Assembly: GCF_003725795.1 (NCBI RefSeq)
Contig: NZ_RBEE01000004.1
Span: 186,001-250,000 of the forward strand
Source of the DNA: Pedobacter jejuensis
GTDB taxonomy: Bacteria > Bacteroidota > Bacteroidia > Sphingobacteriales > Sphingobacteriaceae
Reading direction: 5' to 3'
DNA length: 64,000 nt
Position 1 is the stretch's first letter; each line of letters starts with the position of its first letter. A program made the translations under genes and the position numbers. The notes beneath the pieces are model-generated. The model was not told where the DNA came from. It worked only from the letters and a program-made list of their open reading frames with translations, and did not search any database. Of this stretch, positions 18,887 to 27,725 are shown in pieces.

Positions 18887-19419
18887 AACCTGAATTGATT
18901 AATATTTTAAAAAAAATTGGTTTAAACGCTATTTCTGTCACTGCAAGGCACGAAGCAATCCTATTTATTTAGGCAAGAAAGATTGCTTGCGCTCGTAAAT
19001 TCTAATTTCACAATGATGCCCGTTCTTGTTACTTACTTAACCTATTGTTAAAGCAAAACTATCATTTCGTTAAAAAAAATTGCTTTTTAATCCGTTACAA
19101 TTATTTTTTTTTGTTTTTGAAAATTTGGAAAGCAATGCAAGAAATACTTTGGTCTGTTTCAGCCCCGTTATTCCTCCAAGCACTATGAAAAATAGTTGCT
19201 TTCCGTACTACCGGGTTTAGTTTTCAAGGTATTTCGATTTTTTAAACGTGTTTGAAGGGCAAACGTAAATAATTATGCTGTACTGCGTTATCTAAACCTG
19301 ACTGTACGAAAATACTTTTTGTTGCACCAACGCTTCGTTTTTATTGCAGGACTTACCCAAAAAGATTGTAGGGAAGGCAGGATTTACATTAATCTGGCTA
19401 CTGTAACTGCTTTTCTAAT
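18887..19419. repeat. direct repeat unit 2 (about 533 bp)
   Basis: This is the second unit of the tandem pair, aligned along its whole length with unit 1. A minus-strand frame of about 79 codons without a start, open in unit 1, is interrupted by TAA here, so the repeat is probably non-coding. The next AACCTGAG begins exactly at its end. Confidence 0.85.
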
Positions 19420-19613
19420 AACCTGAGTTTGATTAATATTTTCAAAAAATTGGTTTAACCATCGTTTCCGTCATTGATAGTCACGAAGCAAATCCTATTT
19501 ATTCAACCAAGAGGATTGCTTTAGCTCGTAAAAGTGGAGCTGTGCAATAACGACTGCTCTTGTTATAAGCTTAAGGCTACTTTAAAAAGCATTCTAATAA
19601 TCGGACTCTGGTT
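19420..19613. mobile_element. MITE-like element with REP core, copy D (194 bp)
   Basis: The left end AACCTGAGTTTGATT and right end AATCGGACTCTGGTT (19599-19613) are inverted with two mismatches and extend outward as AAT/ATT. Length and ends match the elements at 10740, 24310 and 38413. The first 140 bases also resemble the start of the two 530-bp units before it, so the tract is related to this element family. Confidence 0.65.
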
Positions 19614-19727
19614 ATTAGTAAACTTAATTAACCCACTAATCTTCAAATAATACGATACCAATAGTATTTTTTATCAATTGATGTAAAATATTAAGGCGTA
19701 CATCTTTCCAAATCTCTAAGATAAAGT

Positions 19728-19735
19728 TACCTTTG
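19728..19735 (+). promoter_or_regulatory. candidate -7 element of the response regulator gene
   Basis: TACCTTTG matches TAnnTTTG, 68 bases before the regulator ATG. No TTG at the expected -33 distance was found, so confidence is low. Confidence 0.25.
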
Positions 19736-19803
19736 AGGTCACAAACAAAGAAGTTAGCAACAAATGTTTAATTGGATTAAGATTATATTTACCCATCAGT
19801 TGT

Positions 19804-20523
19804 ATGAAAAATAAACTCAACTGTATTATCATCGATGATGATTTGGAGGTAATTGTTTGTGTTAGTGAATTTGTTCGCGAAACTTCTTTCCTTAATTTAG
19901 TATCCGTATTTAACAGTCCTGCGGAAGCGATTGACATTTTGGGTAGCTCGGGTATCGATTTAATTATACTCGATATTAATCTTCCGGGAATCGATGGTAT
20001 GAGTTTCGCCAAAACACTGTATGATCAATATGGCAAAGATATGCCAAGGGTAATCTTTATTAGCGGTTCTGGCGATCATGCCTCAGAGGGTTATAAAGTA
20101 GATGCTATTGATTACCTTTTAAAGCCTTTTACTTATGAAGATTTCTTTAAAGCTGCATTTAAAGCTAAAAATCATTCATTACCAACGATTCAGAAAAGTG
20201 ATGGGGAAGAATTTATCTTTCTGAAAGTAGAGCATGAATTAATACGCGTCCCTTTCAACGAAATTCTTTACGGCGAGAGCCAAAAAGACTACATTAATGT
20301 TTACACAAAAGGTGGGAAAATGATAACAGCGCTATCAACAATGAAAGCAATGGAAAGCATGCTTCCTCCAGATCGTTTTATGCGAATACATCGCTCTTTT
20401 ATTGTGGCATTAGATAAGATAGATGCCATCCAGAATTACACCGTAAAAATTGGAAAAGCAGTGATTCCTGTAACCAACCAATATCGCGAGCAGTTTAAGG
20501 GTCATTTTAAATCCTGGCTTTAA
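19804..20523 (+). CDS. LytTR-family response regulator
   Basis: This 239-residue protein has a receiver domain at 5-120 with acidic pocket D11-D13, phosphoacceptor D57 (IILDINLPGIDG) and K107 (YLLKPF). A LytTR DNA-binding domain follows at about 135-237 (FLKVEHELIRVPFNEILYGE, FMRIHRSFIVALDKID). It is a normal AgrA/LytR-type transcription factor. Its likely partner is the disrupted histidine kinase upstream, from which it is separated by the 1.26-kb repeat tract. If the kinase is dead, the regulator may be orphaned or served by another kinase. Confidence 0.92.
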   Translation: MKNKLNCIIIDDDLEVIVCVSEFVRETSFLNLVSVFNSPAEAIDILGSSGIDLIILDINLPGIDGMSFAKTLYDQYGKDMPRVIFISGSGDHASEGYKVDAIDYLLKPFTYEDFFKAAFKAKNHSLPTIQKSDGEEFIFLKVEHELIRVPFNEILYGESQKDYINVYTKGGKMITALSTMKAMESMLPPDRFMRIHRSFIVALDKIDAIQNYTVKIGKAVIPVTNQYREQFKGHFKSWL

Positions 20524-20880
20524 TTTCAAATTCTCATTTTATTCTCGTCGTTTTAATTCAACCTTCTATCGGACAGGTTAGGCCTTCTGACGAACGGATT
20601 TTCGTAAAAAAAATCAAATATCTTTCTTTGAAGTGTTTATAGCTGCAGGCCTAAAAGCCTTCAGAAGATTTTAACACGACTATGAAAAAATAGCTATACA
20701 TCATTCTTGTAGAGATTCGTTCATAAACGATTTTAGGAAAACTGCTACAGATGAGACAAAATCGGTAAGCTTAAATACACTTGGTATTAAGCTAATCGAT
20801 TCATTGAGCATTTACTTCACAACGTAATCAAATCTTCGAAAGCAGTAAACGTAAAATTTAGAAAAACAAAAACCGAAAAG
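20524..20880. other. intergenic leader region upstream of the OmpA gene
   Basis: These 357 bases hold no supportable gene. Small hairpins are visible (AGGCctaaaaGCCT around 20648-20662; TCGTTcataAACGA around 20718-20731), but none has a clear terminator T tract. A promoter for ompA must lie here; only a one-mismatch -7 match (TACACTTG, about 20776) was noticed. Confidence 0.35.
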
Positions 20881-22164
20881 ATGAACATCAATTTTACAAA
20901 AACATCAATGTTGGTGGCTTTAGTAAGCTTATCGACTCAAATGTTTGCGCAAGAAACACCTACAACTACAGATAGGTTCGGCAAACAATCATTAAGAACA
21001 TGGAGCATTGGTGCACATGGAGGAATATTAAGTCAGAATACCTTTTTAGGTGGCGGAAGCGTAAAAGCTGATGAGTTTAAAAGTATTGGTTATGGTGCTT
21101 TTATCAAAAAGCAAATTTTACCAGCTTTAGGCTTACAGGCTGATTTTTTACGTGGCGAAATTAAAACGTTAAACAGCACCAGTACTGTAGAGCAAAAAAA
21201 CAGCATCAACTACTCGGGCTCGCTAACTGCAGTTTTAAACATTGCAAACTTTAGCCTTAACACAGAGAATGCCGTGTTGATTCCTTATGTTAAAGCCGGT
21301 GCAGGTTACATGTCGTCGGATTCGCAATTTGGAAATATTAACACATTTACAGAAAGAGAAGGATGGTTTATCCCAACTGGAGTAGGATTTAAGTTTGGCG
21401 TTTCCAAAGGAATTAATATTGATTTGGGCTACGACATCAACTTTATCAAATCATCTCCAACGGTTAAAAATGCCTACAACGAAAGCAGATTTTCTTATGC
21501 ACACGCAGGATTGGAATTTGCTTTAGGAAACAAAGAAAATTCTCAATTACAAAACTACAGCGCAGTTGCCGATTTACGTAAACAAAGTGCTGAAGAAAGT
21601 GCTGAACTACGAAGAGCTTTATCAACAGCAGAGCAAAATGCTGCAAGAGATAGAGAACAATACGCTAAAGATTTGGCTGATGATGATAATGATGGTGTGG
21701 CAAACAAATTTGATAAGTGTGCTGGTACACCCGCAGGAACAATTGTAGATGGTTCTGGTTGTCCATTAACAGTTACTCAAACCGTTATTAAAGAAACAAC
21801 AACTGTTGTAACCGAAGCTGACCGTAAAATTGTAAGAGATGCAATTTCAAATTTAGAATTTGATTTAGGTAAATCAACCATTCGCTCTAAATCATATAGC
21901 ACTTTAAACAGAGTTGCTGCATTATTAATAGAGAAAAACTTCAGTTTAAAATTAGCTGGCCACACAGATAACACTGGCGGAAGAGAGTTGAACCTGCGTT
22001 TATCAAAAGATAGAGCTGAATCCGTAAAAACATATTTAGTATCGCAAGGTGTTAATGCATCGAGAGTTGAAGCAACCGGATATGGTCCTGACCAACCTAT
22101 TGCAACAAACAAAACTGCGGCAGGACGCCAGGAAAATCGCCGCGTAGAATTTACTTTATATTAA
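20881..22164 (+). CDS. OmpA-family outer-membrane protein
   Basis: This 427-residue protein has a signal peptide at 1-23 (ending TQMFAQ) and an N-terminal eight-strand-type barrel at about 35-215. A helical linker at 225-260 is followed by a calcium-binding-like TSP3 stretch (DDDNDGVANKFDKCAGTPAG). The C-terminal OmpA peptidoglycan-binding domain spans about 315-427, with the ligand-contact motif LAGHTDNTGG and RLSKDRAESVKTYL. It tethers the outer membrane to the cell wall. A second outer-membrane barrel gene follows after 24 bases, so the two are probably co-transcribed and end at the hairpin at 22782. Confidence 0.93.
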   Translation: MNINFTKTSMLVALVSLSTQMFAQETPTTTDRFGKQSLRTWSIGAHGGILSQNTFLGGGSVKADEFKSIGYGAFIKKQILPALGLQADFLRGEIKTLNSTSTVEQKNSINYSGSLTAVLNIANFSLNTENAVLIPYVKAGAGYMSSDSQFGNINTFTEREGWFIPTGVGFKFGVSKGINIDLGYDINFIKSSPTVKNAYNESRFSYAHAGLEFALGNKENSQLQNYSAVADLRKQSAEESAELRRALSTAEQNAARDREQYAKDLADDDNDGVANKFDKCAGTPAGTIVDGSGCPLTVTQTVIKETTTVVTEADRKIVRDAISNLEFDLGKSTIRSKSYSTLNRVAALLIEKNFSLKLAGHTDNTGGRELNLRLSKDRAESVKTYLVSQGVNASRVEATGYGPDQPIATNKTAAGRQENRRVEFTLY

Positions 22165-22188
22165 TTTAATCAATATCCCTTATCAATC

Positions 22189-22770
22189 ATGAAAAAAATT
22201 ATAGCAACAATCATTTTATCAGCAACAACAATATTTGCCGTAAATGCGCAAATCCAAAAAGGTAACGTATTAGTAGGTGGAAACTTAACCAACATTAACC
22301 TTGGTTTAGATGACCCGAAAATATTTAGTGTAGATATTTCACCTAAAGCCGCATGGTTTATTCAGGATAATGTTGCACTGGGTGGTTACGTAAACTTTGG
22401 CCTGGAAACAGCTAAAAACTCAAACACAACAACAAGCTATGGTGTGGGTGCATTAGGCCGTTATTACTCTGGTAAAGATGTAGAAGTGCTAAACCATGGT
22501 CGCTTTTTTGCAGAAGCAACTGTTGGTATTGGTGGAGTTAATGTGAGCAAAGGTAGTGGTAATACCAACGGACTTAATTTAAGTGTAGGACCAGGTTTTG
22601 CTTATTTCATTACACCAAACATTGGCTTAGAAACCTTATTAAAATACAATGGTTTAGTTGGATTTGGAAGTTCAACAACACAGAACAACCTAAACCTTTC
22701 ATTCGGTTTTCAAATCTATTTACCTGGTCAGCGAACTGCTAACAAGGTTAAAAGAGACGTTAACAACTAA
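22189..22770 (+). CDS. outer-membrane beta-barrel protein
   Basis: This 193-residue protein has a signal peptide at 1-20 (ending FAVNAQ). Alternating strands start at KGNVLVGGNLTNINLGL and end at LNLSFGFQIYL, matching the small outer-membrane barrel (OMP_b-brl) type. It lies 24 bases after the OmpA gene in the same direction, followed by a strong terminator. Function is unknown; structural or stress-related roles are plausible. Confidence 0.82.
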   Translation: MKKIIATIILSATTIFAVNAQIQKGNVLVGGNLTNINLGLDDPKIFSVDISPKAAWFIQDNVALGGYVNFGLETAKNSNTTTSYGVGALGRYYSGKDVEVLNHGRFFAEATVGIGGVNVSKGSGNTNGLNLSVGPGFAYFITPNIGLETLLKYNGLVGFGSSTTQNNLNLSFGFQIYLPGQRTANKVKRDVNN

Positions 22771-22781
22771 ATAATCCAATC

Positions 22782-22826
22782 AAGAAGCTGCCTTCTGCTA
22801 TTTAAGTATTAAGCAGCTTCTTTTTT
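22782..22826 (+). terminator. intrinsic terminator of the OmpA/OMP operon
   Basis: GAAGCTGC (22784-22791) pairs perfectly with GCAGCTTC (22813-22820) and six T residues follow directly at 22821-22826, 14 bases after the barrel gene stop. Confidence 0.85.
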
Positions 22827-22875
22827 AACGGGCGAATTATTAGCCCAAATATCATCATACAACTACTATAAAAAC

Positions 22876-23889
22876 ATGGAACACAAAATTCATACAATAA
22901 GCGATAAATCCGTTGGTGGATTTATTAGCCGAATATCCTGGAGTGCAATAATTTCAGGTGTATTTATTGCCATTGCAGTACAACTTCTACTTAGTTTTCT
23001 TGGCCTTGGCATCGGCTTTGGCAGCATAAACCCGCTTGATGAAGCAAAACCATTTAGTGGACTTGGTACAGGTGCACTAATTTGGTGGATAGTAACAATG
23101 CTTATTTCTGTATTTACAGGTGGCTGGGTTGCTGGATGGTTTTCAAATCAAATTCAAAAAACAGACCTGATTATACATGGTTTACTTACCTGGTGTTTAC
23201 TTACTTTCTTAAATATGTATTTAATTACCTCATCAGTTGGAAAAATTGTAGGAGGTGTTGGTACTGTAATTACAAAAGGCTTTTCATTAGCTGGTGATGG
23301 GATTAAAGCTGCAGCTCCAGAAGCTGGCGATCTTATTAAAGACCAACTAGGAATGGATAAAAACACCTTTGGAAAAATGAAACAGGAGGCAGAGCTATTA
23401 CTAAAGCAAACCGAGAAAAAAGAACTGCAGCCAAAAGCATTAGATAAAAAAATTGATAAGGCCGCTAACCAAAGCGAATCAACAGGAAAAGACGTTCTAG
23501 AAAATCCTCAGGCTGCACAGCAAAAAATTGATGCCTTGGTTTCGAAACTATTTTCTGAAAATGATTCAACCTTTAATGCTGTTGATCAGGAAGCACTAGT
23601 TAATATTGTTAAAAACAGAACAGGAAAAAGCGAAGCAGAATCAAAGCAGATTGTAGAAAACTGGGTTAGCACATTAAAAACCGCTAAAGAAAAGATTAAA
23701 GAAGTAAAAGTAAAGGCAGAGCAAAAAGCTAGAGAAGTTGGCGATGAGATGGCTTCAGCGCTTTCTAAGTTTGCTATTTTCTCTTTCATCGGGATGGTTT
23801 TAGGTGCGGTTAGCGCAAGTTTTGGAGCGCTTATCGCTTCTAAGAAACGCCTTACCATTATCGAAACCAGACCTGTAGAAAGGGTTTAA
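22876..23889 (+). CDS. membrane protein with long coiled-coil insert, unknown function
   Basis: This 337-residue protein has three N-terminal membrane helices (about 22-48, 64-89, 97-120), a charged lysine/glutamate-rich helical region from about 150 to 295 and a fourth membrane helix near 300-325. The helical region includes TAKEKIKEVKVKAEQKAREV, as in LEA or coiled-coil proteins. I do not recognise a named family. The layout suggests a membrane anchor with a soluble helical domain. The next gene, 26 bases on, encodes another small membrane protein, and CsbD lies beyond, so an envelope-stress role is possible but unproven. Confidence 0.75.
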   Translation: MEHKIHTISDKSVGGFISRISWSAIISGVFIAIAVQLLLSFLGLGIGFGSINPLDEAKPFSGLGTGALIWWIVTMLISVFTGGWVAGWFSNQIQKTDLIIHGLLTWCLLTFLNMYLITSSVGKIVGGVGTVITKGFSLAGDGIKAAAPEAGDLIKDQLGMDKNTFGKMKQEAELLLKQTEKKELQPKALDKKIDKAANQSESTGKDVLENPQAAQQKIDALVSKLFSENDSTFNAVDQEALVNIVKNRTGKSEAESKQIVENWVSTLKTAKEKIKEVKVKAEQKAREVGDEMASALSKFAIFSFIGMVLGAVSASFGALIASKKRLTIIETRPVERV

Positions 23890-23915
23890 TAGTATTTAAA
23901 ATTAAAACAAAAGAG

Positions 23916-24302
23916 ATGACTACAGGAAAGAGAACTAAAACTATTGTTGCAATAATTGGCATTTTGCTGCTTATTGGCTTAGTTTACTACAATTACTTTT
24001 TCATTTTTGGAGAAGGTGTAAAAGCCGGAGAGTTAAACTATATCGTTAAGAAAGGTTACATTTTTAAAACCAATGAGGGAAAACTAATCCAAAGTGGCGT
24101 CCGCTCTAAACAGACAGGAACACTGCAAAACAACGAGTTTGAATTTTCTGTATCTGATGAAGAGATTGCCAAAAAGATGATGGGCAATAGCGGAAAGTTT
24201 TTCGAACTTCATTATAAGGAGTATAAACATAGCCTGCCTTGGAGAGGATATAGCAATTACGTTGTAGATAGCATTTATGCATCGAAAGATATCCCTCAAT
24301 AA
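23916..24302 (+). CDS. small single-pass membrane protein, unknown function
   Basis: This 128-residue protein has one membrane helix at about 8-30 (TIVAIIGILLLIGLVYYNYF), then FGEGVKAGELNYIVKKGYIF and a soluble beta-rich tail. From memory, similar Bacteroidota proteins are sometimes labelled 6-phosphogluconate dehydrogenase, but there is no Rossmann motif here and that label should not be copied. It is probably co-transcribed with the preceding membrane protein. Confidence 0.72.
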   Translation: MTTGKRTKTIVAIIGILLLIGLVYYNYFFIFGEGVKAGELNYIVKKGYIFKTNEGKLIQSGVRSKQTGTLQNNEFEFSVSDEEIAKKMMGNSGKFFELHYKEYKHSLPWRGYSNYVVDSIYASKDIPQ

Positions 24303-24309
24303 ACCTAAA

Positions 24310-24421
24310 AACCTGAGTTCGATGCTCAAACTTAATATTTTGCTGTTTTATCGCAGGGTGACCTTACCTAAAAAAAGCAGATTTAATTAAGTGACGGAAA
24401 ATTAATAATCGAACTCAGGTT
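24310..24421. mobile_element. MITE-like element, copy C (112 bp, internally deleted)
   Basis: Perfect 14-bp terminal inverted repeats AACCTGAGTTCGAT (24310-24323) and ATCGAACTCAGGTT (24408-24421) bound the element. Read on the minus strand it contains the same outer blocks as copies A and B (ATTAATTTTCCGTCAC at one end, AAACAGCAAAATATTAAGTT at the other) but lacks most of the central REP hairpins. It defines the element ends most clearly. Confidence 0.8.
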
Positions 24422-24507
24422 AAAAAGTAATTCGACCGATTATAAACACAAGGCTCGAATTACTATAGAAAATTAACAGAAGCATTTTACAGTTAAAAAC
24501 GATAACA

Positions 24508-24693
24508 ATGGATAAATTAGAATTAAAAGGCGCCTGGAATGAACTTAAAGGAAAAGTTAAACAGGCTTATGGACAGTTAACAGACGATGATTTAACGTTA
24601 GTAGACGGAAAAGATGATGAACTTTACGGAAAATTGCAACAAAAAACCGGCAAAACCCGCGAACAAGTTATAGATTGGTTAAAGTCTCTATAG
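24508..24693 (+). CDS. CsbD-family stress protein
   Basis: This 61-residue protein matches CsbD along its whole length: [20 protein letters not shown], then [20 protein letters not shown] and [13 protein letters not shown]. CsbD proteins are small, abundant general-stress proteins of unknown mechanism. It is a single gene ended by a strong hairpin at 24707. Confidence 0.92.
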   Translation: MDKLELKGAWNELKGKVKQAYGQLTDDDLTLVDGKDDELYGKLQQKTGKTREQVIDWLKSL

Positions 24694-24706
24694 TTTTAAA
24701 CAACAG

Positions 24707-24739
24707 GAAGCCCCTTAACGTGAAATGTTAAGGGGCTTC
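24707..24739. terminator. bidirectional intrinsic terminator
   Basis: GAAGCCCCTTAAC (24707-24719) and GTTAAGGGGCTTC (24727-24739) form a perfect 13-bp stem with a 7-base loop, followed by a T-rich stretch. It lies between CsbD and the convergent DUF427 gene and can serve both. Confidence 0.85.
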
Positions 24740-24769
24740 TGATTTTAATATTGCTTTTAAGATTTTTGA

Positions 24770-25048
24770 TTATTCTACTTTTACGCCTTTCCAAAAAGCA
24801 ACATAATCTTTAATCTCTTTGGCAGCATCTTTAGGATTTGGATAAAACCATGCCGCATCTTGGTTTTTTTCTCCATCAACTACTAAGGTATAATACGAAG
24901 CTTCACCTTTCCACGGACAAGTGGTATGTTTGCTAGAATCCAAAAAAAAGTCTTTTTTTATGGACGAGGCAGGAAAATAATGATTGTTTTCAATTACAAT
25001 TGTATCATCACTTTCTGCTATAATTTCATTGTTCCAGATTGCTTTCAT
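24770..25048 (-). CDS. DUF427 family protein
   Basis: This 92-residue cytoplasmic protein matches DUF427: KAIWNNEIIAESDDTIVIEN, YFPASSIKKDFF, then the family hallmark CPWKGEASYYTLVV and AAWFYPNPKDAAKEIKDYVA. Biochemical function is unknown. It is monocistronic. Confidence 0.9.
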   Translation of the reverse strand: MKAIWNNEIIAESDDTIVIENNHYFPASSIKKDFFLDSSKHTTCPWKGEASYYTLVVDGEKNQDAAWFYPNPKDAAKEIKDYVAFWKGVKVE

Positions 25049-25339
25049 AGTTATAATTTTTACATATCAACCTTGCAAACTAAGAATTTGTTTTAATGAT
25101 GCCCTTGCAATATAATTGGACAGCAATAAAATTTCATAATCCTCGCAATTAGGTTGATTTTATTAAAAATTCGATTCCATTATCATTCAAATAGAGTGAA
25201 AAATCTCATCGCAAAAACTAAATAGAAAAACTTATTGTTAAATTACATAATGTAAATCAGTTAATTAGTAATTCAAACGGTGTGATTCTAAGAATTGCTT
25301 AGTGTTTTACTAAATTAGATACGCAGCAAAAGTTCAAAT

Positions 25340-26455
25340 ATGAATAGCAGAAGAGATTTTCTACAAAAAATTGGTGTTTCAGCATTGATGCTGCAGTTAG
25401 GTTCCGTAGCGTTTGCAGATACTCCAAACCATTTCGAACAGCCTTACGATGGCAAGGTGCTCCGTGTAGCCATCATGGGATTAGGTGGCTATGGTACTCG
25501 TGTAGCTGAAGCCATGAAAGCATGCACCAAAGCCAAATTGGTCGGTGTAATTAGTGGTACGCCTTCAAAAATTAAAGAATGGCAAACGAAATACAACATC
25601 CCGGAAAAGAATTGCTATAACTATGAAAACTTCGATCAGGTAAAAAATAATAAAGACATAGATGCGATTTACGTGATAACGCCAAATGCATTGCACCATA
25701 GTCAGGTTATTCGTGTAGCAAAAGCTGGAAAACACGCCATATGCGAGAAACCAATGGCCTTAAATGCAATAGAGGCACAGGAAATGATTGATGCTTGCAA
25801 GAAAGCAAATGTAAAGCTATTGATTGGCTACAGAATGCATTTTGAGCCACACACCTTGGAGGTGATCAGAATGAGAAAAGCAGGAGAATTCGGTAAGATT
25901 ATGTTTTTTCAGGCACAATGTGGTTTTAAGGCAGGTGATCCTAATCAGTGGCGATTAAACAAAGCACTTGCGGGCGGTGGAGCAATGATGGATATTGGCA
26001 TCTATGCCATCAATGGAGCAAGATATATGGTGGGCGAAGAGCCAATCTGGGTAACGGCACAGGAAACCAAAACCGACTCATTAAAGTTTAAAGAAGGTGT
26101 AGATGAAACCATACAATTTCAGTTAGGTTTTCCAAGCGGTGCGGTAGCATCCTGCTTATCTAGCTATAACATCAATTATCTGGATAGATTTTTTATGAGT
26201 GGCAATAATGGCTTTGCAGAAATGCAACCGTCTACCGGTTACGGCCCGATTAAAGGCAGAACACATAAAGGCGAACTCATGCAAGCCATAACCACTCATC
26301 AAACTGTACAAATGGATGAAATGGCAACCATTATTTTTGATGATAATAAGCCAATAGTACCTGTTAACGGCGAGGAAGGATTGAAAGATCTTAAAATTAT
26401 TGAAGCGATTTACCTTGCCGCCAAAATAGAAAAGAAGGTTAATTTAAATATCTAA
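25340..26455 (+). CDS. Gfo/Idh/MocA-family oxidoreductase with Tat-type signal
   Basis: This 371-residue protein begins MNSRRDFLQKIGVSALM, a twin-arginine (SRRDFL) export signal. The Rossmann fold carries the dinucleotide motif MGLGGYGTRV (46-55) and the family motif CEKPMALN with E136/K137/P138. The C-terminal half fits the glucose-fructose oxidoreductase group (GAMMDIGIYAINGARYMVG). Such enzymes oxidise or reduce sugars with tightly bound NAD(P); Tat export would fit a protein folded with cofactor before export to the periplasm. The sugar substrate is unknown. No operon partner. Confidence 0.88.
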   Translation: MNSRRDFLQKIGVSALMLQLGSVAFADTPNHFEQPYDGKVLRVAIMGLGGYGTRVAEAMKACTKAKLVGVISGTPSKIKEWQTKYNIPEKNCYNYENFDQVKNNKDIDAIYVITPNALHHSQVIRVAKAGKHAICEKPMALNAIEAQEMIDACKKANVKLLIGYRMHFEPHTLEVIRMRKAGEFGKIMFFQAQCGFKAGDPNQWRLNKALAGGGAMMDIGIYAINGARYMVGEEPIWVTAQETKTDSLKFKEGVDETIQFQLGFPSGAVASCLSSYNINYLDRFFMSGNNGFAEMQPSTGYGPIKGRTHKGELMQAITTHQTVQMDEMATIIFDDNKPIVPVNGEEGLKDLKIIEAIYLAAKIEKKVNLNI

Positions 26456-26716
26456 ACTGAAAGTGATTTCCTAGCTGGTTTATCTCGCTGCGAAATCCTA
26501 AATTTTGATAGTATAGGCCCCCTAATTTGAACTTTTTCACGATAGAAAAAACAAATATTACCTTCAATAAGAAAGTTTATTGTATCATAATTTATAACTG
26601 ATTTTGCTAAAGCAACATTGTTGTTATAATATAATGCTAGAACAAATAAACGCTATAGAATTTTTGTATCTTAGAAAAAGCTTGATTATAAACAGTTTTA
26701 ATAAGTATAAATATCT

Positions 26717-27088
26717 ATGAATATGAAATTAATATTGTACCTCTTTCTGGCCGTGTTTTCATGCTCCGCAAAAGCTCAAATAGCCAGCCATTCCCAAATT
26801 TCGAATTTAAGAATAACCAATAACCACCTACCCATTTACGATAGTTCAAGAGTTGATAAAGATTCAATTTACCAATTTCGTTCTGGTAAAAATAAAATGG
26901 TTCAGCGTAATAATTTGCTTTTGAAAAGCCTGGCTGAAATCAAACAAGAGCAATCAAATTCACTTCCTTATGCAGATAATTTGGTCTCTTCTAAAAGCCA
27001 AAAAGTGATAATCAACAGTATTAAAAAAAGAGATTTGCTATTCAGGGATACTGACGTTAAACCTGAATTGATTTATCCGAAACATTAA
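26717..27088 (+). CDS. small secreted protein, unknown
   Basis: This 123-residue frame has a signal peptide at about 1-20 (MNMKLILYLFLAVFSCSAKA) and a polar mature part without cysteines or recognisable motifs. An alternative ATG lies two codons later. The secretion signal and isolated position support a real but lineage-specific gene. Confidence 0.5.
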   Translation: MNMKLILYLFLAVFSCSAKAQIASHSQISNLRITNNHLPIYDSSRVDKDSIYQFRSGKNKMVQRNNLLLKSLAEIKQEQSNSLPYADNLVSSKSQKVIINSIKKRDLLFRDTDVKPELIYPKH

Positions 27089-27215
27089 TTAGCAAAATAG
27101 TTTTTTGTGAATTGAAGATCTTTATCTCTTTACGCTATTGATATTTCAGGATAATATAGCTTTAAGAGAAAATTACTGGTGTCAAAAAAATTGAATATAT
27201 ATACATAATATACCG

Positions 27216-27596
27216 ATGACCATACTCGAAGGACAGGTATTTTGGGGTTACGATTATGATATCTACAATAAAAGTAATTTCATGAAAAGTATCATGGGCA
27301 TGTTTTCTCTGATGCCTCCGTTACACCAGTATTCAGGAAGAGTTGTTTTAACTAAAACTGAATTAATTATTTTAGGTGACACCGACCTTAATATACCCTT
27401 ATATACTATTGATGAGGTTTATATTGGATTTGATGAAATCTTTCCTGCCTCGAGTGTTAAAAACTTAGGGCTTTTTTGGCAACCTTTAAGAGTTAAGTTC
27501 AGAGCGGATGAAACGGTTTATATGGTAATTGATTACAACGGAATTAATACAAATAATAAAATTTGGTTTGATGCATTGCAACAAATATTGCAGTAA
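27216..27596 (+). CDS. PH-like-fold hypothetical protein
   Basis: This 126-residue protein has no signal. The pattern of short strands (HQYSGRVVLTKTELIILGDT, then PLYTIDEVYIGFDE) and a C-terminal helix (NNKIWFDALQQIL) suggests a pleckstrin-homology-like fold, but no family is certain. Its last 35 codons and following spacer are duplicated downstream of the cupin gene (28344-28526). Confidence 0.55.
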   Translation: MTILEGQVFWGYDYDIYNKSNFMKSIMGMFSLMPPLHQYSGRVVLTKTELIILGDTDLNIPLYTIDEVYIGFDEIFPASSVKNLGLFWQPLRVKFRADETVYMVIDYNGINTNNKIWFDALQQILQ

Positions 27597-27667
27597 AAGA
27601 GGCTTTTTTGCAAGTAATAACCAATTGGGTGACCTTGGAATTAATTTTATAAAGAACTCCAGTTTAG
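27484..27667. repeat. 183-bp direct duplication, upstream copy
   Basis: It covers the 3' end of the PH-like gene and about 70 bases beyond. It aligns with 28344-28526 at a constant offset of 860 bases, with a perfect 51-base run over the ATTGATTACAACGGAATTAA region apart from single changes. Differences elsewhere are scattered. Confidence 0.85.
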
Positions 27668-27692
27668 CTCGCTTAAATTAAGATTTAAATTC

Positions 27693-27711
27693 TTACCCGG
27701 TGAGCGGGTAA
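27693..27711. promoter_or_regulatory. inverted repeat just before the cupin gene
   Basis: TTACCCG-gtgag-CGGGTAA is a perfect 7-bp inverted repeat ending 14 bases before the ATG. It could be a repressor operator or a leader hairpin limiting translation. Confidence 0.45.
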
Positions 27712-27725
27712 TATCTCAAAAGCAA

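Noticed and set aside
18356..19613. Repeat tract considered as a CRISPR array or integron-like array
   Set aside because: Units are about 530 bp, contiguous, without short repeats and variable spacers, and no cas or integrase gene is present.
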